A stretch of 64,000 nt of DNA from Pseudomonas helvetica. Its GTDB lineage: Bacteria > Pseudomonadota > Gammaproteobacteria > Pseudomonadales > Pseudomonadaceae. The stretch spans positions 2,491,501 to 2,555,500 of the forward strand of contig NZ_CP150917.1 of NCBI RefSeq assembly GCF_039908645.1, in the 5' to 3' direction. A program made the position numbers and the translations under genes. The notes beneath the pieces were generated by a model. The model was given only the letters and a program-made list of their open reading frames with translations, had not been told where the DNA came from and searched no databases. Numbering within the stretch: position 1 is the stretch's first letter; every line of letters starts with the position of its first letter. Positions 1 to 8,276 of this stretch are shown in pieces.

Positions 1-1
1 A

Positions 2-841
2 GATCAACAGCACTTTACTTTGTTATGGCGGCAAGAGCGCGGGGAGCTGGATCCTTTACTGTCGCAGCCTCAACCGCCACAGACTCTAAAAGGCCTGGGA
101 GACGGGCGCTACTGGATACACGTATCAAATTTCACACCTTCAGCAGCTGAAAATGCCTCCCTCGATAAAATGCTAAGCGGCATCAAAAGTATCAATGATG
201 CCAAGCTGGTTGTGCTTGATGCACGTGGTAATCGCGGTGGTAACAGTTTAGTGGGTGTTGAAATACTTTCTGCTCTGTTAGGTTCAAAAGTTGTGAATGG
301 TATGGGTGAGCAATCTCGCGCGTATGCGATGTGGCGTGTTTCTCCTTTTGCATTGTCAACGCTCAGTCATGTTCTAAAGTCCATGGAGGGTGATTATGGA
401 AAAAACAGTGAAGCCTATAAGTTTGTTTCTGGTTTAACTGAGTCGATGGGGCTCGCGCTTCGTGAGAAAAAAGATTGGTTGCGGCAGCCGAGTTCTTCGT
501 CAATAGATCAAGGGAAGTTGAAAGGGTTTAATGCTCAAGGCTTCAAAGGTAAGCTTGCGCTGGTGACGGACTCATTTTGCGCTAGCGCCTGTCTAGACTT
601 TGCGGACATTGTTCTTGCTATTCCGGGGACTGTCCATCTGGGATTACCAACGAGTGCCGACACGCTGTATATTGATATAGGCTCTCAATCACTGCCGAGT
701 GGTGCCCAGTTCTGGTTACCGTTAAAGGTATGGAGAGACCGAGCGCGAGGAAATAACCAAAGTTATGACCCGAGCTTTATCTTTGATGGGGATATCAATG
801 ATACTGCGGCCGTGCAGAAATGGGTTCTTGATACGATCTGA
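2..841 (+). CDS. S41-like peptidase, C-terminal part (5' end outside window)
   Basis: The reading frame is open from the first bases of the window, so the true start lies upstream; the first in-frame start-like codon here is TTG at 20. Two blocks resemble the tail-specific/C-terminal-processing peptidase fold (S41): LDARGNRGGNS, like the LD-R-N-GG loop, and TDSFCASACLDFAD, where the Ser between Ala and Ala is in the position of the S41 nucleophile. The two Cys flanking it are unusual. No PDZ domain is visible in this part. Substrate unknown. The peptidase assignment is from motifs only. Base composition is lower in GC than the downstream ABC genes, so transfer is possible. Confidence 0.6.
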   Translation, partial: DQQHFTLLWRQERGELDPLLSQPQPPQTLKGLGDGRYWIHVSNFTPSAAENASLDKMLSGIKSINDAKLVVLDARGNRGGNSLVGVEILSALLGSKVVNGMGEQSRAYAMWRVSPFALSTLSHVLKSMEGDYGKNSEAYKFVSGLTESMGLALREKKDWLRQPSSSSIDQGKLKGFNAQGFKGKLALVTDSFCASACLDFADIVLAIPGTVHLGLPTSADTLYIDIGSQSLPSGAQFWLPLKVWRDRARGNNQSYDPSFIFDGDINDTAAVQKWVLDTI

Positions 842-1046
842 CAGTTATTAAACGATACTGCACTGCGGGCTTAAGCTGGCGAGGCTGCTGAGCAATTCAC
901 CGATCTTCTTATCATTATGGCTAGACTAGTTTTGAGCTCAGATTGCACGCCAGACGCCTCGACAATCGTTAACCAACAAAAACCATGCAGGGCGTGCATG
1001 CCTGTCCGCTATCCTTGGCCTGACTTCCTGTCGAACGAGCGTTCCC

Positions 1047-1715
1047 ATGCTTCAGGTCCAAGGCGTGTTCAAAAGCTACGCCACACCCCAGGGCCCATTG
1101 GCGGTGTTGCAAGGTGTCGACTTGCAACTGACGCAAGGCAGCAGTCTGGCGCTGATGGGCGAATCCGGCAGTGGCAAGAGCACCTTGCTGCACTTGATTG
1201 CCGGACTCGACAAAGTCGATCGCGGTAGCATCCGTATGGGCGATCAGCGCCTCGAACAGATGAACGAAGGGCAACTGGCAAATTGGCGGCGCACTGAAAT
1301 CGGCTTGGTGTTCCAGCAGTACAACCTGATTGGCAGCCTGCGGGTCGAGGACAATCTGGCATTCCAGGCACGCCTCGCCGGACGTCATGACCTGCGTTGG
1401 CAAGCGCACTTGGTGGCGCGGTTGGGGCTGGGGGATTTACTCCAACGTTATCCGGAGCAGTTATCCGGTGGCCAGCAGCAACGGGTTGCTCTCGGTCGGG
1501 CGCTGGCGTCGCGTCCGCGTCTGCTGTTGGCCGATGAGCCGACCGGCAGTCTCGATGAACACACCAGCGATGAGGTGCTCGACTTGCTGCTGGAGCTGCT
1601 CGATGACAGCCCCAGCAGTTTGTTGATGGTCACTCACAGCCCACGGGTCGCCGCACGGCTGGCAGAAAAAGTGCTGCTGCACGGTGGACGCCTGGTCGAC
1701 ACAGGCCAACGCTGA
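1047..1715 (+). CDS. ABC transporter ATP-binding protein (LolD/MacB/AttE type)
   Basis: A 222-residue single-domain ABC ATPase. Walker [10 protein letters not shown] is at about residues 38-46, the Q-loop Gln near 90, the signature LSGGQQQR at 139-146 and Walker B LLLADEP at 159-165. Length and sequence style match the LolD/MacB/SalX subfamily, which powers FtsX-type permeases that work on lipids, lipoproteins or peptides rather than importing solutes. The start is ATG at 1047; no strong Shine-Dalgarno is visible. The stop lies one base before the likely ATG of the next gene, so the ATPase and permease are translationally coupled. With the following two genes it forms an AttEFGH-like set. Confidence 0.93.
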   Translation: MLQVQGVFKSYATPQGPLAVLQGVDLQLTQGSSLALMGESGSGKSTLLHLIAGLDKVDRGSIRMGDQRLEQMNEGQLANWRRTEIGLVFQQYNLIGSLRVEDNLAFQARLAGRHDLRWQAHLVARLGLGDLLQRYPEQLSGGQQQRVALGRALASRPRLLLADEPTGSLDEHTSDEVLDLLLELLDDSPSSLLMVTHSPRVAARLAEKVLLHGGRLVDTGQR

Positions 1716-1716
1716 T

Positions 1717-4194
1717 ATGGACGTTTTGCGTGAAACCTTGCGAGCGCTGCTCAGCCATTGGCGTCAGCACCCGGTGCAGTTTTTCAGTGTGCTGACCGGG
1801 CTCTGGCTGGCCACCGGCCTGTTGACCGGGGTGCAGGCGCTGAACAGTCAGGCGCGAGAAAGTTACGCCCGCGCCAGTCAACTGATTGGCGGTGAACCCC
1901 AAGCCAGCCTCAGTGCGCCGAATGGCGCGACCTTTTCTCAGGCGTTGTTCGTCAACCTGCGCCGGGCCGGTTGGCCGGTATCACCGGTGTTGCAGGCGCG
2001 ACTGCAACTCAAGGGGCATGAAGACCTGCGCTTGCAGTTGATGGGTATCGAGCCGTTGTCGTTGCCCAGCGGTTCGGCGCTGGCCGGACAACACCTCGAC
2101 ATGGCGCAGATGGTCGATTTTGTCGGCCCGCCGGGCCGTGCCTGGATTGCCCCGTCAACCTTACAGGCGCTCGGTTTACGTGACGGCGACCAACCGCAAA
2201 ACCTCAACGGGCAGACCTTGCCGCCGTTGCACAGTCAGGTCGACATGGCCCCCGGCGTATTGCTGGTGGACATCGGAGTTGCCCAGCAGGTGCTGGGTTT
2301 GCCGGCACAGCTGTCGCGACTGTTGTTGCCCAGGGAGTTCGCCGCCACCGAGCCTCAGCTACCCAGCGAATTGACGGAGCAGTTGCAACTCAAGCGCAGC
2401 GGCGAGGAAAACAATCTGGCGCGGCTCACCGAAAGCTTCCACCTGAACCTCGACGCGCTGGGGTTTCTGTCGTTCGTGGTCGGCTTGTTCATTGTCCACG
2501 CGGCTATTGGTCTGGCGCTGGAGCAACGTCGCGGGTTGTTCAGAACCCTGCGCGCCTGTGGGGTCAGCGTGCGGACGCTGATCTTCTGCCTGAGCCTTGA
2601 ATTGGGTGGGCTGGCACTGCTCGGCGGGATGGCCGGAGTGGTCAGCGGTTACCTGTTGGCCAGCCTGCTGTTGCCGGACGTTGCCGCCAGCTTGCGTGGT
2701 TTGTATGGCGCGGAAGTGGCGGGACGGTTGAGCCTCAGCCCGCTGTGGTGGTTCAGCGGGCTCGCTGTCAGCCTGCTCGGCGCACTGCTGGCCGGGGCGA
2801 ACAGTTTGCTGCGGGCGGCGCAATTGCCGCTGCTGGCGTTGGCCAATCCGCAAGCCTGGCATCAGGCTCACGCGCGCTGGTTGCGGCGTCAGGGTTGGGT
2901 GGCGGCAGTCGCTGCGGTGATCGGCCTGATTGCGTTGCTGTGGGGTGACAGTCTGGCCAGCGGTTTTGTGTTGATGGCTGCGTTGTTGATCGGTGCTGCA
3001 TTGAGTTTGCCGGTGCTGCTTGACGTTGTATTGAATCGGCTCGAGCGGCGCAGCCGATCGGTGCTGGGGCAATGGTTTCTCGCCGATTGCCGTCAGCAGT
3101 TGCCTGCCCTGAGCCTGGCCTTGATGGCGCTGCTATTGGCGCTGGCGGCCAACATCGGTGCCGGCAGCATGACCGCCGGTTTTCGTCAGACCTTCAGCGA
3201 TTGGCTGGAGCAACGGCTGACTGCCGAGCTTTACGTCAACCCGCAGAACCCGGCGCAGGCCACCGAACTGCAGCAGTGGCTGCCGGAACAAAAACTCAGC
3301 GCGGTGTTGCCGAGCTGGCAGGTCGCGGTGTCGTTGCAGGGCTGGCCGGCAGACCTTTTCGGGGTGATCGATCATCCGACCTATCGCGAGCATTGGCCGT
3401 TGCTTGAAGCACTGGGCGAGCGTCCCTGGGATCAGTTGGTAGCGCATGACACGGTGATGCTCAGCGAACAACTGGCCCGTCGACTCAAGCTGCGGCTCGG
3501 TGACCACCTGAGCATTCCCACGCCACAAGGCGCGTGGTCACCGCAATTGATCGGGATCTATGCCGACTACGGCAACCCCAAGGGGCACTTGCTGGTCAAC
3601 GCTGAACACCTGCTGCATTACTGGCCGCAACTGACGCCGAGTCGCTTCAACCTGCGTATCGATCCGGCGCAAATCCCCGCGCTACTGACGGCGCTGCAAT
3701 CGCGCTTTGCCCTGGATGACAGCCGTATCGTCGATCAGGCCCGACTCAAGGGCTGGTCGACGCAGGTGTTCGAACGGACCTTCGCGGCGACGGCGGCGCT
3801 CAACAGCCTGACCCTCGGCGTGGCCGGTGTGGCGCTGTTCATCAGTTTGCTGACCCAGAGTCAGAGCCGTCTCGGGCAGCTGGCGCCGTTGTGGGCGCTG
3901 GGCGTGACGCGCCGACAATTGATGCTGCTCAACCTCGGGCAGACCTGGTTGCTGGCCCTGCTGACATTGGTGGTGGCGTTACCCTTGGGGCTGGCGCTGG
4001 CCTGGTGCCTGGACACGGTGATCAACGTTCAGGCGTTTGGCTGGCGCCTGCCGTTGCGGGTGTTCCCGTTGCAACTCGTGGAATTGATGGGGCTGGCGAT
4101 GTTGGCGACGTTACTGGCCTCGGCCTGGCCATTGTTCAAGCTCTATCGCACGCAACCGGCGGACCTGCTGAGGAGCTTTGCCCATGAGGATTAA
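1717..4194 (+). CDS. FtsX-family ABC transporter permease
   Basis: About 825 residues from ATG 1717; an in-frame GTG at 1684 lies inside the ATPase gene and is less likely. There is an N-terminal membrane segment (LTGLWLATGLLTGV), a long extracytoplasmic part, a first membrane cluster around residues 245-480, a second extracytoplasmic domain and three C-terminal segments. This is two fused FtsX/MacB-like halves, as in large AttF/AttG or YbbP-like permeases. It should pair with the 1047 ATPase to move a lipid-linked or hydrophobic substrate across or out of the inner membrane. The substrate cannot be read from sequence. The 3' end overlaps the next gene by 11 bases. Confidence 0.9.
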   Translation: MDVLRETLRALLSHWRQHPVQFFSVLTGLWLATGLLTGVQALNSQARESYARASQLIGGEPQASLSAPNGATFSQALFVNLRRAGWPVSPVLQARLQLKGHEDLRLQLMGIEPLSLPSGSALAGQHLDMAQMVDFVGPPGRAWIAPSTLQALGLRDGDQPQNLNGQTLPPLHSQVDMAPGVLLVDIGVAQQVLGLPAQLSRLLLPREFAATEPQLPSELTEQLQLKRSGEENNLARLTESFHLNLDALGFLSFVVGLFIVHAAIGLALEQRRGLFRTLRACGVSVRTLIFCLSLELGGLALLGGMAGVVSGYLLASLLLPDVAASLRGLYGAEVAGRLSLSPLWWFSGLAVSLLGALLAGANSLLRAAQLPLLALANPQAWHQAHARWLRRQGWVAAVAAVIGLIALLWGDSLASGFVLMAALLIGAALSLPVLLDVVLNRLERRSRSVLGQWFLADCRQQLPALSLALMALLLALAANIGAGSMTAGFRQTFSDWLEQRLTAELYVNPQNPAQATELQQWLPEQKLSAVLPSWQVAVSLQGWPADLFGVIDHPTYREHWPLLEALGERPWDQLVAHDTVMLSEQLARRLKLRLGDHLSIPTPQGAWSPQLIGIYADYGNPKGHLLVNAEHLLHYWPQLTPSRFNLRIDPAQIPALLTALQSRFALDDSRIVDQARLKGWSTQVFERTFAATAALNSLTLGVAGVALFISLLTQSQSRLGQLAPLWALGVTRRQLMLLNLGQTWLLALLTLVVALPLGLALAWCLDTVINVQAFGWRLPLRVFPLQLVELMGLAMLATLLASAWPLFKLYRTQPADLLRSFAHED

Positions 4195-5257
4195 CTGGGT
4201 CGTTGGCGTGTTGTTGCTGGCATTGACGGGTTGCGATGACTCATCGACGCACAACGAAAGTTTCGCCGGGCTGGGCAGTGAAGCGGCGGCGTTCCAGCAA
4301 GTGACGCCGGGCCGGGTTTTCAGCTTCCCGGCCGATCATGGTGCCCATGACGGTTACCGCGTCGAGTGGTGGTACATCACCGCCAACCTCAAGGACTCGC
4401 AGGGCCGGGAGTTCGGCGTGCAGTGGACGCTGTTTCGCAATGCCCTGAAGGCCGGGCCCGAGCAACCCGGCTGGGCCAGCCAGATCGTCTGGCTCGGTCA
4501 TGCGGCAGTGACCTCGGCGACCGTTCACTACGCCGCCGAGCGTTACGCCCGCGGTGGCGTCGGCCAGGCCGGGGTTCAGAACGTACCGTTTGCGGCGTGG
4601 ATCGATGACTGGCGCCTGAACACTCAAACCGACGCCGCGAACCCTTTGGCCGAGATGCACATGCAGGCCAGCGGCAAGGGCTTCAACTATCGGCTGCGAC
4701 TCACCTCAAATCGGCCGTTGGTGCTGCAAGGCGAGCAGGGCTTCAGTCAAAAATCCGAGCAGGGCCAGGCGTCGTACTACTACAGCCAGCCGTTCTTCCA
4801 GGCCAGCGGCAGCCTGGAAATCGACGGCACGACGTATCAGGTCAGTGGCCGGGCGTGGCTCGACCGTGAGTGGAGCAGCCAGCCGCTGACGGCGAACCAG
4901 ACCGGTTGGGACTGGTTTTCCCTGCACCTGGACGGTGGCGCGCAGTTGATGCTGTATCGGATGCGGCAAAAGGAAGGAGTGGCATACCTGACTGGCACCT
5001 GGATCAACCCGGACGGCAGCGCGGTGCAACTGTCGCGAGACGAGATCAGCCTCACGCCGTTGGCGTCTTCCGAGGTGGCCGGGCGGCGTTTGCCGACGCG
5101 CTGGTCGATCAAGGTCCCGGGCAAAGGCCTGGACATCACCAGCAGCGCGCTGAACCCCGGGGCCTGGATGGATTTGCGCATTCCCTACTGGGAAGGGCCG
5201 GTGCAATTGAGCGGCAGCCATGCCGGCAACGGGTATCTGGAAATGACCGGGTACTGA
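4184..5257 (+). CDS. AttH/CrtC-like lipocalin-domain lipoprotein
   Basis: About 357 residues from ATG 4184, preceded by AGGAG at 4171-4175. The N-terminus is a lipoprotein signal peptide with lipobox L-T-G-C (VVGVLLLALTGCDD). The body has the hydroxyneurosporene synthase/AttH hallmarks: VEWWYITANL near the start and WLDREWSSQPL in the second half, each marking one of the two lipocalin-like barrels. In AttEFGH systems the AttH protein is the extracytoplasmic partner of the ABC ATPase and permease. Order, overlap with the permease and domain content all fit that. The bound ligand is unknown. Enzymatic (carotenoid hydratase) activity is unlikely, as no pigment genes are nearby. Confidence 0.85.
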   Translation: MRINWVVGVLLLALTGCDDSSTHNESFAGLGSEAAAFQQVTPGRVFSFPADHGAHDGYRVEWWYITANLKDSQGREFGVQWTLFRNALKAGPEQPGWASQIVWLGHAAVTSATVHYAAERYARGGVGQAGVQNVPFAAWIDDWRLNTQTDAANPLAEMHMQASGKGFNYRLRLTSNRPLVLQGEQGFSQKSEQGQASYYYSQPFFQASGSLEIDGTTYQVSGRAWLDREWSSQPLTANQTGWDWFSLHLDGGAQLMLYRMRQKEGVAYLTGTWINPDGSAVQLSRDEISLTPLASSEVAGRRLPTRWSIKVPGKGLDITSSALNPGAWMDLRIPYWEGPVQLSGSHAGNGYLEMTGY

Positions 5258-5559
5258 TCCAGAGCGCCGCCCGGTATCCATGCGCTCCTGCTCAGGGAAA
5301 CAAGGGTGGTCGGATTGGTTCGATTTTTTTCGTTACAAACAAATTAGCGGGAACATTGTGTCCAGATTTATTCAGAATTTGTGAGCGGACAGAACGTTTG
5401 CGTTGCATTAAAATTCCCCCGTTCGCTCAGTGTCGGGGCTCTTTACCGGTGCATGGATTGCCAGGCCATAACACTGGGCGAACACCTTCCTCCAGGCGCG
5501 ATAAACAACATTTCTTGCTGCGCCTCATCACACCGACAACCTTCAAATCACACCTCTCG
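5258..5559. other. Gene-free stretch between convergent units
   Basis: About 300 bases lie between the AttH-like gene and the anti-sigma gene, which converge here. The sequence turns AT-rich after 5310. I see no convincing ORF, tRNA, repeat or strong terminator; the only hairpin candidate is a weak five-base stem near 5263-5286. Confidence 0.5.
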
Positions 5560-6318
5560 TTAAAAAGCACCCTGTTCAAGCAACTGGCTGAAGGCTTCCA
5601 GTTCGGTTTTTTCCAGATCGGATATCACGATAAAACGCATGTGATTGTGTTGCCACGCGACCACGTTGTAACCGCGGATGAACTGGTTTTTCCGGGGCTG
5701 ATCGGTTTCTGTCGTCGGCACCATGAACACGTTGATGATGTGCTTCGCCCGCCCGTAAGACAGCGCAGCGGTCGTCTGGTGTTGCAGGTAATCCAGGCGC
5801 CCGCCGAGTAAAGGAAAACCCTGTGCCGAGAAGTCGAACACCGGTGGCGAAAAATCCAGCTTGCCGGTAAACCAGGGCTTGACCGTGTGCCGGTCGGACG
5901 ACACGACATCGTTCAAGTGCTGGGCCATCAGCGAGCGCACATGGCTGGACACCGCTTCGTCCAGCCAGGGTTGCTCAGGCGAAGGCGTGGCCACATACAG
6001 CACCAGGGCCATGGCCAGTGCGATCGCGGAAAAAGCCGGTGCCAGCCACTTTCGCGTGGCATCTCTCAACGCTTGCCAGGGAGAGGTCGGTGACGGGAGA
6101 TTGACGAAGACCTGTTGAATCAGCGCATCGGGCGCCGCGTAATACGGCGCATAGGCCTTGACGCTGGTGATCAGCCGTTGCATTTCGTCATGCACACGTT
6201 GGCAGTCGGCACACTGCGACAGATGCCCGGCAACGTTCGCGGTGGTCGTGGCGTCCAGTTCATGGTCCAGGTAGCCATGAATCAATTCGTGGCAGACCGT
6301 GCAGTTGATCTCATTCAT
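5560..6318 (-). CDS. Membrane anti-sigma factor with zinc-finger (zf-HC2) domain
   Basis: 252 residues. The N-terminal 45 residues carry Cys-His zinc ligands ending in HLSQCADC, the H-x3-C-x2-C form of ZAS/zf-HC2 anti-sigma domains, which hold the cognate ECF sigma factor. One membrane segment (AFSAIALAMALVLYVAT) lies near residues 95-112, followed by a periplasmic part of about 140 residues that could sense the signal. The start ATG overlaps the stop of the sigma gene (ATGAATGA at 6311-6318), the usual sigma/anti-sigma coupling. The partner is therefore the 6311-6823 sigma factor. The inducing signal is not known. Confidence 0.9.
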   Translation of the reverse strand: MNEINCTVCHELIHGYLDHELDATTTANVAGHLSQCADCQRVHDEMQRLITSVKAYAPYYAAPDALIQQVFVNLPSPTSPWQALRDATRKWLAPAFSAIALAMALVLYVATPSPEQPWLDEAVSSHVRSLMAQHLNDVVSSDRHTVKPWFTGKLDFSPPVFDFSAQGFPLLGGRLDYLQHQTTAALSYGRAKHIINVFMVPTTETDQPRKNQFIRGYNVVAWQHNHMRFIVISDLEKTELEAFSQLLEQGAF

Positions 6319-6823
6319 GGCCTTGCAACTTCAGTAGTTCCAGCTTGAGCATGGCGCGAGCCCTGGCCAGTCTCGACATGACGGTTCCCAGAGGTATGTC
6401 GACCACCTTCGCGATGTCCTTGTAAGGCATGTCCTCCAATTCCTTGAGGACGATCATTTCGCGAAAGGCCGGGGGCAGGGCGCGCAGTGCCTGTTGAACC
6501 CGTGCAGCGTCTTCGGCCTGCATGGCGAGCAGCTCCGGTGTCTGGCTGTGGCTCAGGGCAACGTTGTCTTGCGAGATTTCATCGCCGATGGCGACCCAAC
6601 GATGGCTGGCCGAGCCCTTTAGCCAGTTGTAACTCTCGTTGCGGACGATCGTCAGGAACCAGGCCTTGGCATTGCCATCGGCAAAGCGATGCAGAAATCT
6701 GAACGCCTTGAGTGCACTTTCCTGCACCACATCATGTGCCGCGCTGTCACTGCCGGTGAGCCAGCGCGCGAGGTTGTAAGCGGCATCCATATGCGGTGCA
6801 AGCAGCTCCTCAAATCGCTTCAT
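6311..6823 (-). CDS. ECF-type RNA polymerase sigma factor
   Basis: 170 residues. The sigma-2 region (about 10-75) contains DVVQESALKAFRFLHRF and AWFLTIVRNESYNWLKG. The sigma-4 region (about 110-160) contains LPPAFREMIVLKELEDMPYKDIA and the helix-turn-helix PLGTVMSRLARARAML. There is no sigma-1 or sigma-3 region, so it is an extracytoplasmic-function sigma factor. It is co-transcribed with its anti-sigma factor and diverges from the metallophosphoesterase-cupredoxin pair. The shared intergenic region has two matching -35/-10-like promoters, one facing each way, so it probably controls both units and itself. It is not of the FecI type: no siderophore receptor is adjacent. Confidence 0.95.
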   Translation of the reverse strand: MKRFEELLAPHMDAAYNLARWLTGSDSAAHDVVQESALKAFRFLHRFADGNAKAWFLTIVRNESYNWLKGSASHRWVAIGDEISQDNVALSHSQTPELLAMQAEDAARVQQALRALPPAFREMIVLKELEDMPYKDIAKVVDIPLGTVMSRLARARAMLKLELLKLQGHE

Positions 6824-6844
6824 AGTGCCCCAGCCTTTGCCCCC

Positions 6845-6874
6845 TATAACCCGGATTCGCTGTGTTTTATTCCC
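6845..6874 (-). promoter_or_regulatory. Predicted ECF promoter of the sigma/anti-sigma operon
   Basis: Read on the minus strand: GGGAATAAAA (6874-6865), twelve bases, then GGGTTATA (6852-6845), about 20 bases before the sigma-factor ATG. The same arrangement faces the other way at 6897-6926. This is inferred autoregulation; the start of transcription is not known. Confidence 0.6.
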
Positions 6875-6907
6875 GGAATGAAAAATATTTTTTCCCGGGA
6901 ATAAAAC
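6864..6907. repeat. 13-bp perfect inverted repeat holding both ECF -35 elements
   Basis: Arms GTTTTATTCCCGG (6864-6876) and its exact reverse complement (6895-6907) flank an AT-rich 18-base centre. The symmetry arises because each arm contains a GGGAATAAAA -35-like element facing outward. Confidence 0.75.
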
Positions 6908-6926
6908 CCCGACCGGCGCGGTTTTA
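6897..6926 (+). promoter_or_regulatory. Predicted ECF promoter of the metallophosphoesterase-cupredoxin operon
   Basis: GGGAATAAAA (6897-6906), a twelve-base gap, then CGGTTTTA (6919-6926), 44 bases before the ATG of the phosphoesterase. Spacing is identical to the minus-strand copy, giving a shared pattern GGGAATAAAA-N12-GGTTWTA. Confidence 0.6.
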
Positions 6927-6970
6927 CATCCTGTCAGTTCATCAATGTAGACCGCTACGAGGGCGTTCCC

Positions 6971-7942
6971 ATGAACATTCGTCCGGCATCACATGAAAAA
7001 CGTACAGATGGCCCCCTGGACCCCGACCGCAGGCACCTGCTCAAGTGTTCGGCGTGGGCGGGTGCCGGTGTCATCTGGGCATTGAGCGGCGGCATTCCCC
7101 GAGCGTTCGCCCTGGGCGAAGATGGCCAGGTGAAGGACCCGAAAGCGCTGGACAGCACCTTCCACTTCGTACAAATCAGCGACTCGCACATCGGCTTCAA
7201 CAAGGAAGCCAATCCCGAACCGCTGAAGACCTTGCAGGTCGCCATCGACAAAGTTATCGCGCTGCCGAAACGACCTTCGCTGATCCTCCACACAGGCGAC
7301 ATCACCCACCTCTCCAAACCGGAGGAATTCGATACTGCCGCGTCTGTGCTCAAAGGCCTGCCTTCAACCGTGCACTACATACCGGGTGAGCACGACACCC
7401 TCGATGAGGGCGGCGGCAAGCTCTATCTCGAGCGCTATGGCAAAGGTACCAAAGGCAATGGCTGGTACAGCTTCAACGACCATGGCGTGCACTTCATCGC
7501 GCTGGTCAACGTCTTCAACTTCCAGGCCGGCCATGAGGCGACGCTCGGTGCCGAGCAACTGGCCTGGCTGCAGGATGATTTAAAGGCGGTGAGCACCAGC
7601 ACACCGGTTGTGGTGTTTACCCACATTCCATTGTGGACGATCTACCAGCCATGGGGCTGGGGCACCGAAGACGGCGATCAGGCCATCGCCATGCTGCGCA
7701 AATACGGTTCGGTGACGGTCCTCAATGGCCATATCCATCAGGTCATCCAGAAAGTCGAGGGCAACATCACCTTCCACACCGCACGCGGCACGGCTTACCC
7801 GCAACCCGCACCCGGAGTCGGGCCAGCACCGGGACCGATGACCGTGGCAGCCGATCAACTGCGCAACTACCTGGGGATTACCGAGGTCAAGGCGACGCAG
7901 GGCGATCATCCGTTGGCATTGATCGATTCAACACTCGTTTAG
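6971..7942 (+). CDS. Exported calcineurin-like metallophosphoesterase
   Basis: 323 residues from an ATG at 6971. The N-terminus (DRRHLLKCSAWAGAGVIWALSGG) resembles a twin-arginine signal followed by a hydrophobic stretch, suggesting Tat export as a folded metalloprotein. The dinuclear metal motifs appear in order: D-x-H in SDSHIG (about 70-75), GD in HTGDITH (about 107-113), then GEHD at 139-142 where the family usually has GNHD/E, then FTHIPLW and NGHIHQ. The Asn-to-Glu change is at the bridging ligand position and may alter metal choice. It is followed after 13 bases by a copper-protein gene, and both are probably under the divergent ECF sigma factor. The substrate is unknown. Confidence 0.88.
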   Translation: MNIRPASHEKRTDGPLDPDRRHLLKCSAWAGAGVIWALSGGIPRAFALGEDGQVKDPKALDSTFHFVQISDSHIGFNKEANPEPLKTLQVAIDKVIALPKRPSLILHTGDITHLSKPEEFDTAASVLKGLPSTVHYIPGEHDTLDEGGGKLYLERYGKGTKGNGWYSFNDHGVHFIALVNVFNFQAGHEATLGAEQLAWLQDDLKAVSTSTPVVVFTHIPLWTIYQPWGWGTEDGDQAIAMLRKYGSVTVLNGHIHQVIQKVEGNITFHTARGTAYPQPAPGVGPAPGPMTVAADQLRNYLGITEVKATQGDHPLALIDSTLV

Positions 7943-7955
7943 GGGAGGCGCTGAG

Positions 7956-8276
7956 ATGAAGCATTTACTGCGGGTTCTGGCCTTGGGTTGGCTGATGGTG
8001 TCGATTCCTGCATGGGCGGAAGGGACCAAAATCGATATCAAGGAGTTCATGTTTGCTCCCAAGGACGTGACGGTAGCGGTGGGCACCAAAGTGACCTGGG
8101 TCAACGACGATCAAACGATCCATACGATTATGGAAACCCACAAGGTGTTCCATTCGCCGGCGCTCGACACCAACGACCAGTTTTCCTATCAGTTCAATAC
8201 GCCGGGGACCTATGAATACTACTGCACGCTGCACCCGCAGATGATTGGGAAGATCATTGTCAGTGCGGCGAAGTGA
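7956..8276 (+). CDS. Periplasmic cupredoxin (plastocyanin/amicyanin-like)
   Basis: 106 residues, with a cleavable signal peptide (about residues 1-21, ending AWA). The remainder is one cupredoxin fold. Type-1 copper ligands are visible: a His in QTIHTIMET and C-x2-H-x2-M in YYCTLHPQM. It is likely a small blue-copper electron carrier or copper-binding protein in the periplasm. A good ribosome site (GGGGAGG) precedes the ATG. It forms an operon with the upstream metallophosphoesterase. The electron partner is not evident from the neighbourhood. Confidence 0.9.
   Translation: MKHLLRVLALGWLMVSIPAWAEGTKIDIKEFMFAPKDVTVAVGTKVTWVNDDQTIHTIMETHKVFHSPALDTNDQFSYQFNTPGTYEYYCTLHPQMIGKIIVSAAK

Noticed and set aside
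5381..5563. 60-codon ORF between the AttH-like gene and anti-sigma gene
   Set aside because: No ribosome site or coding bias, and it runs into the 3' end of the anti-sigma gene.
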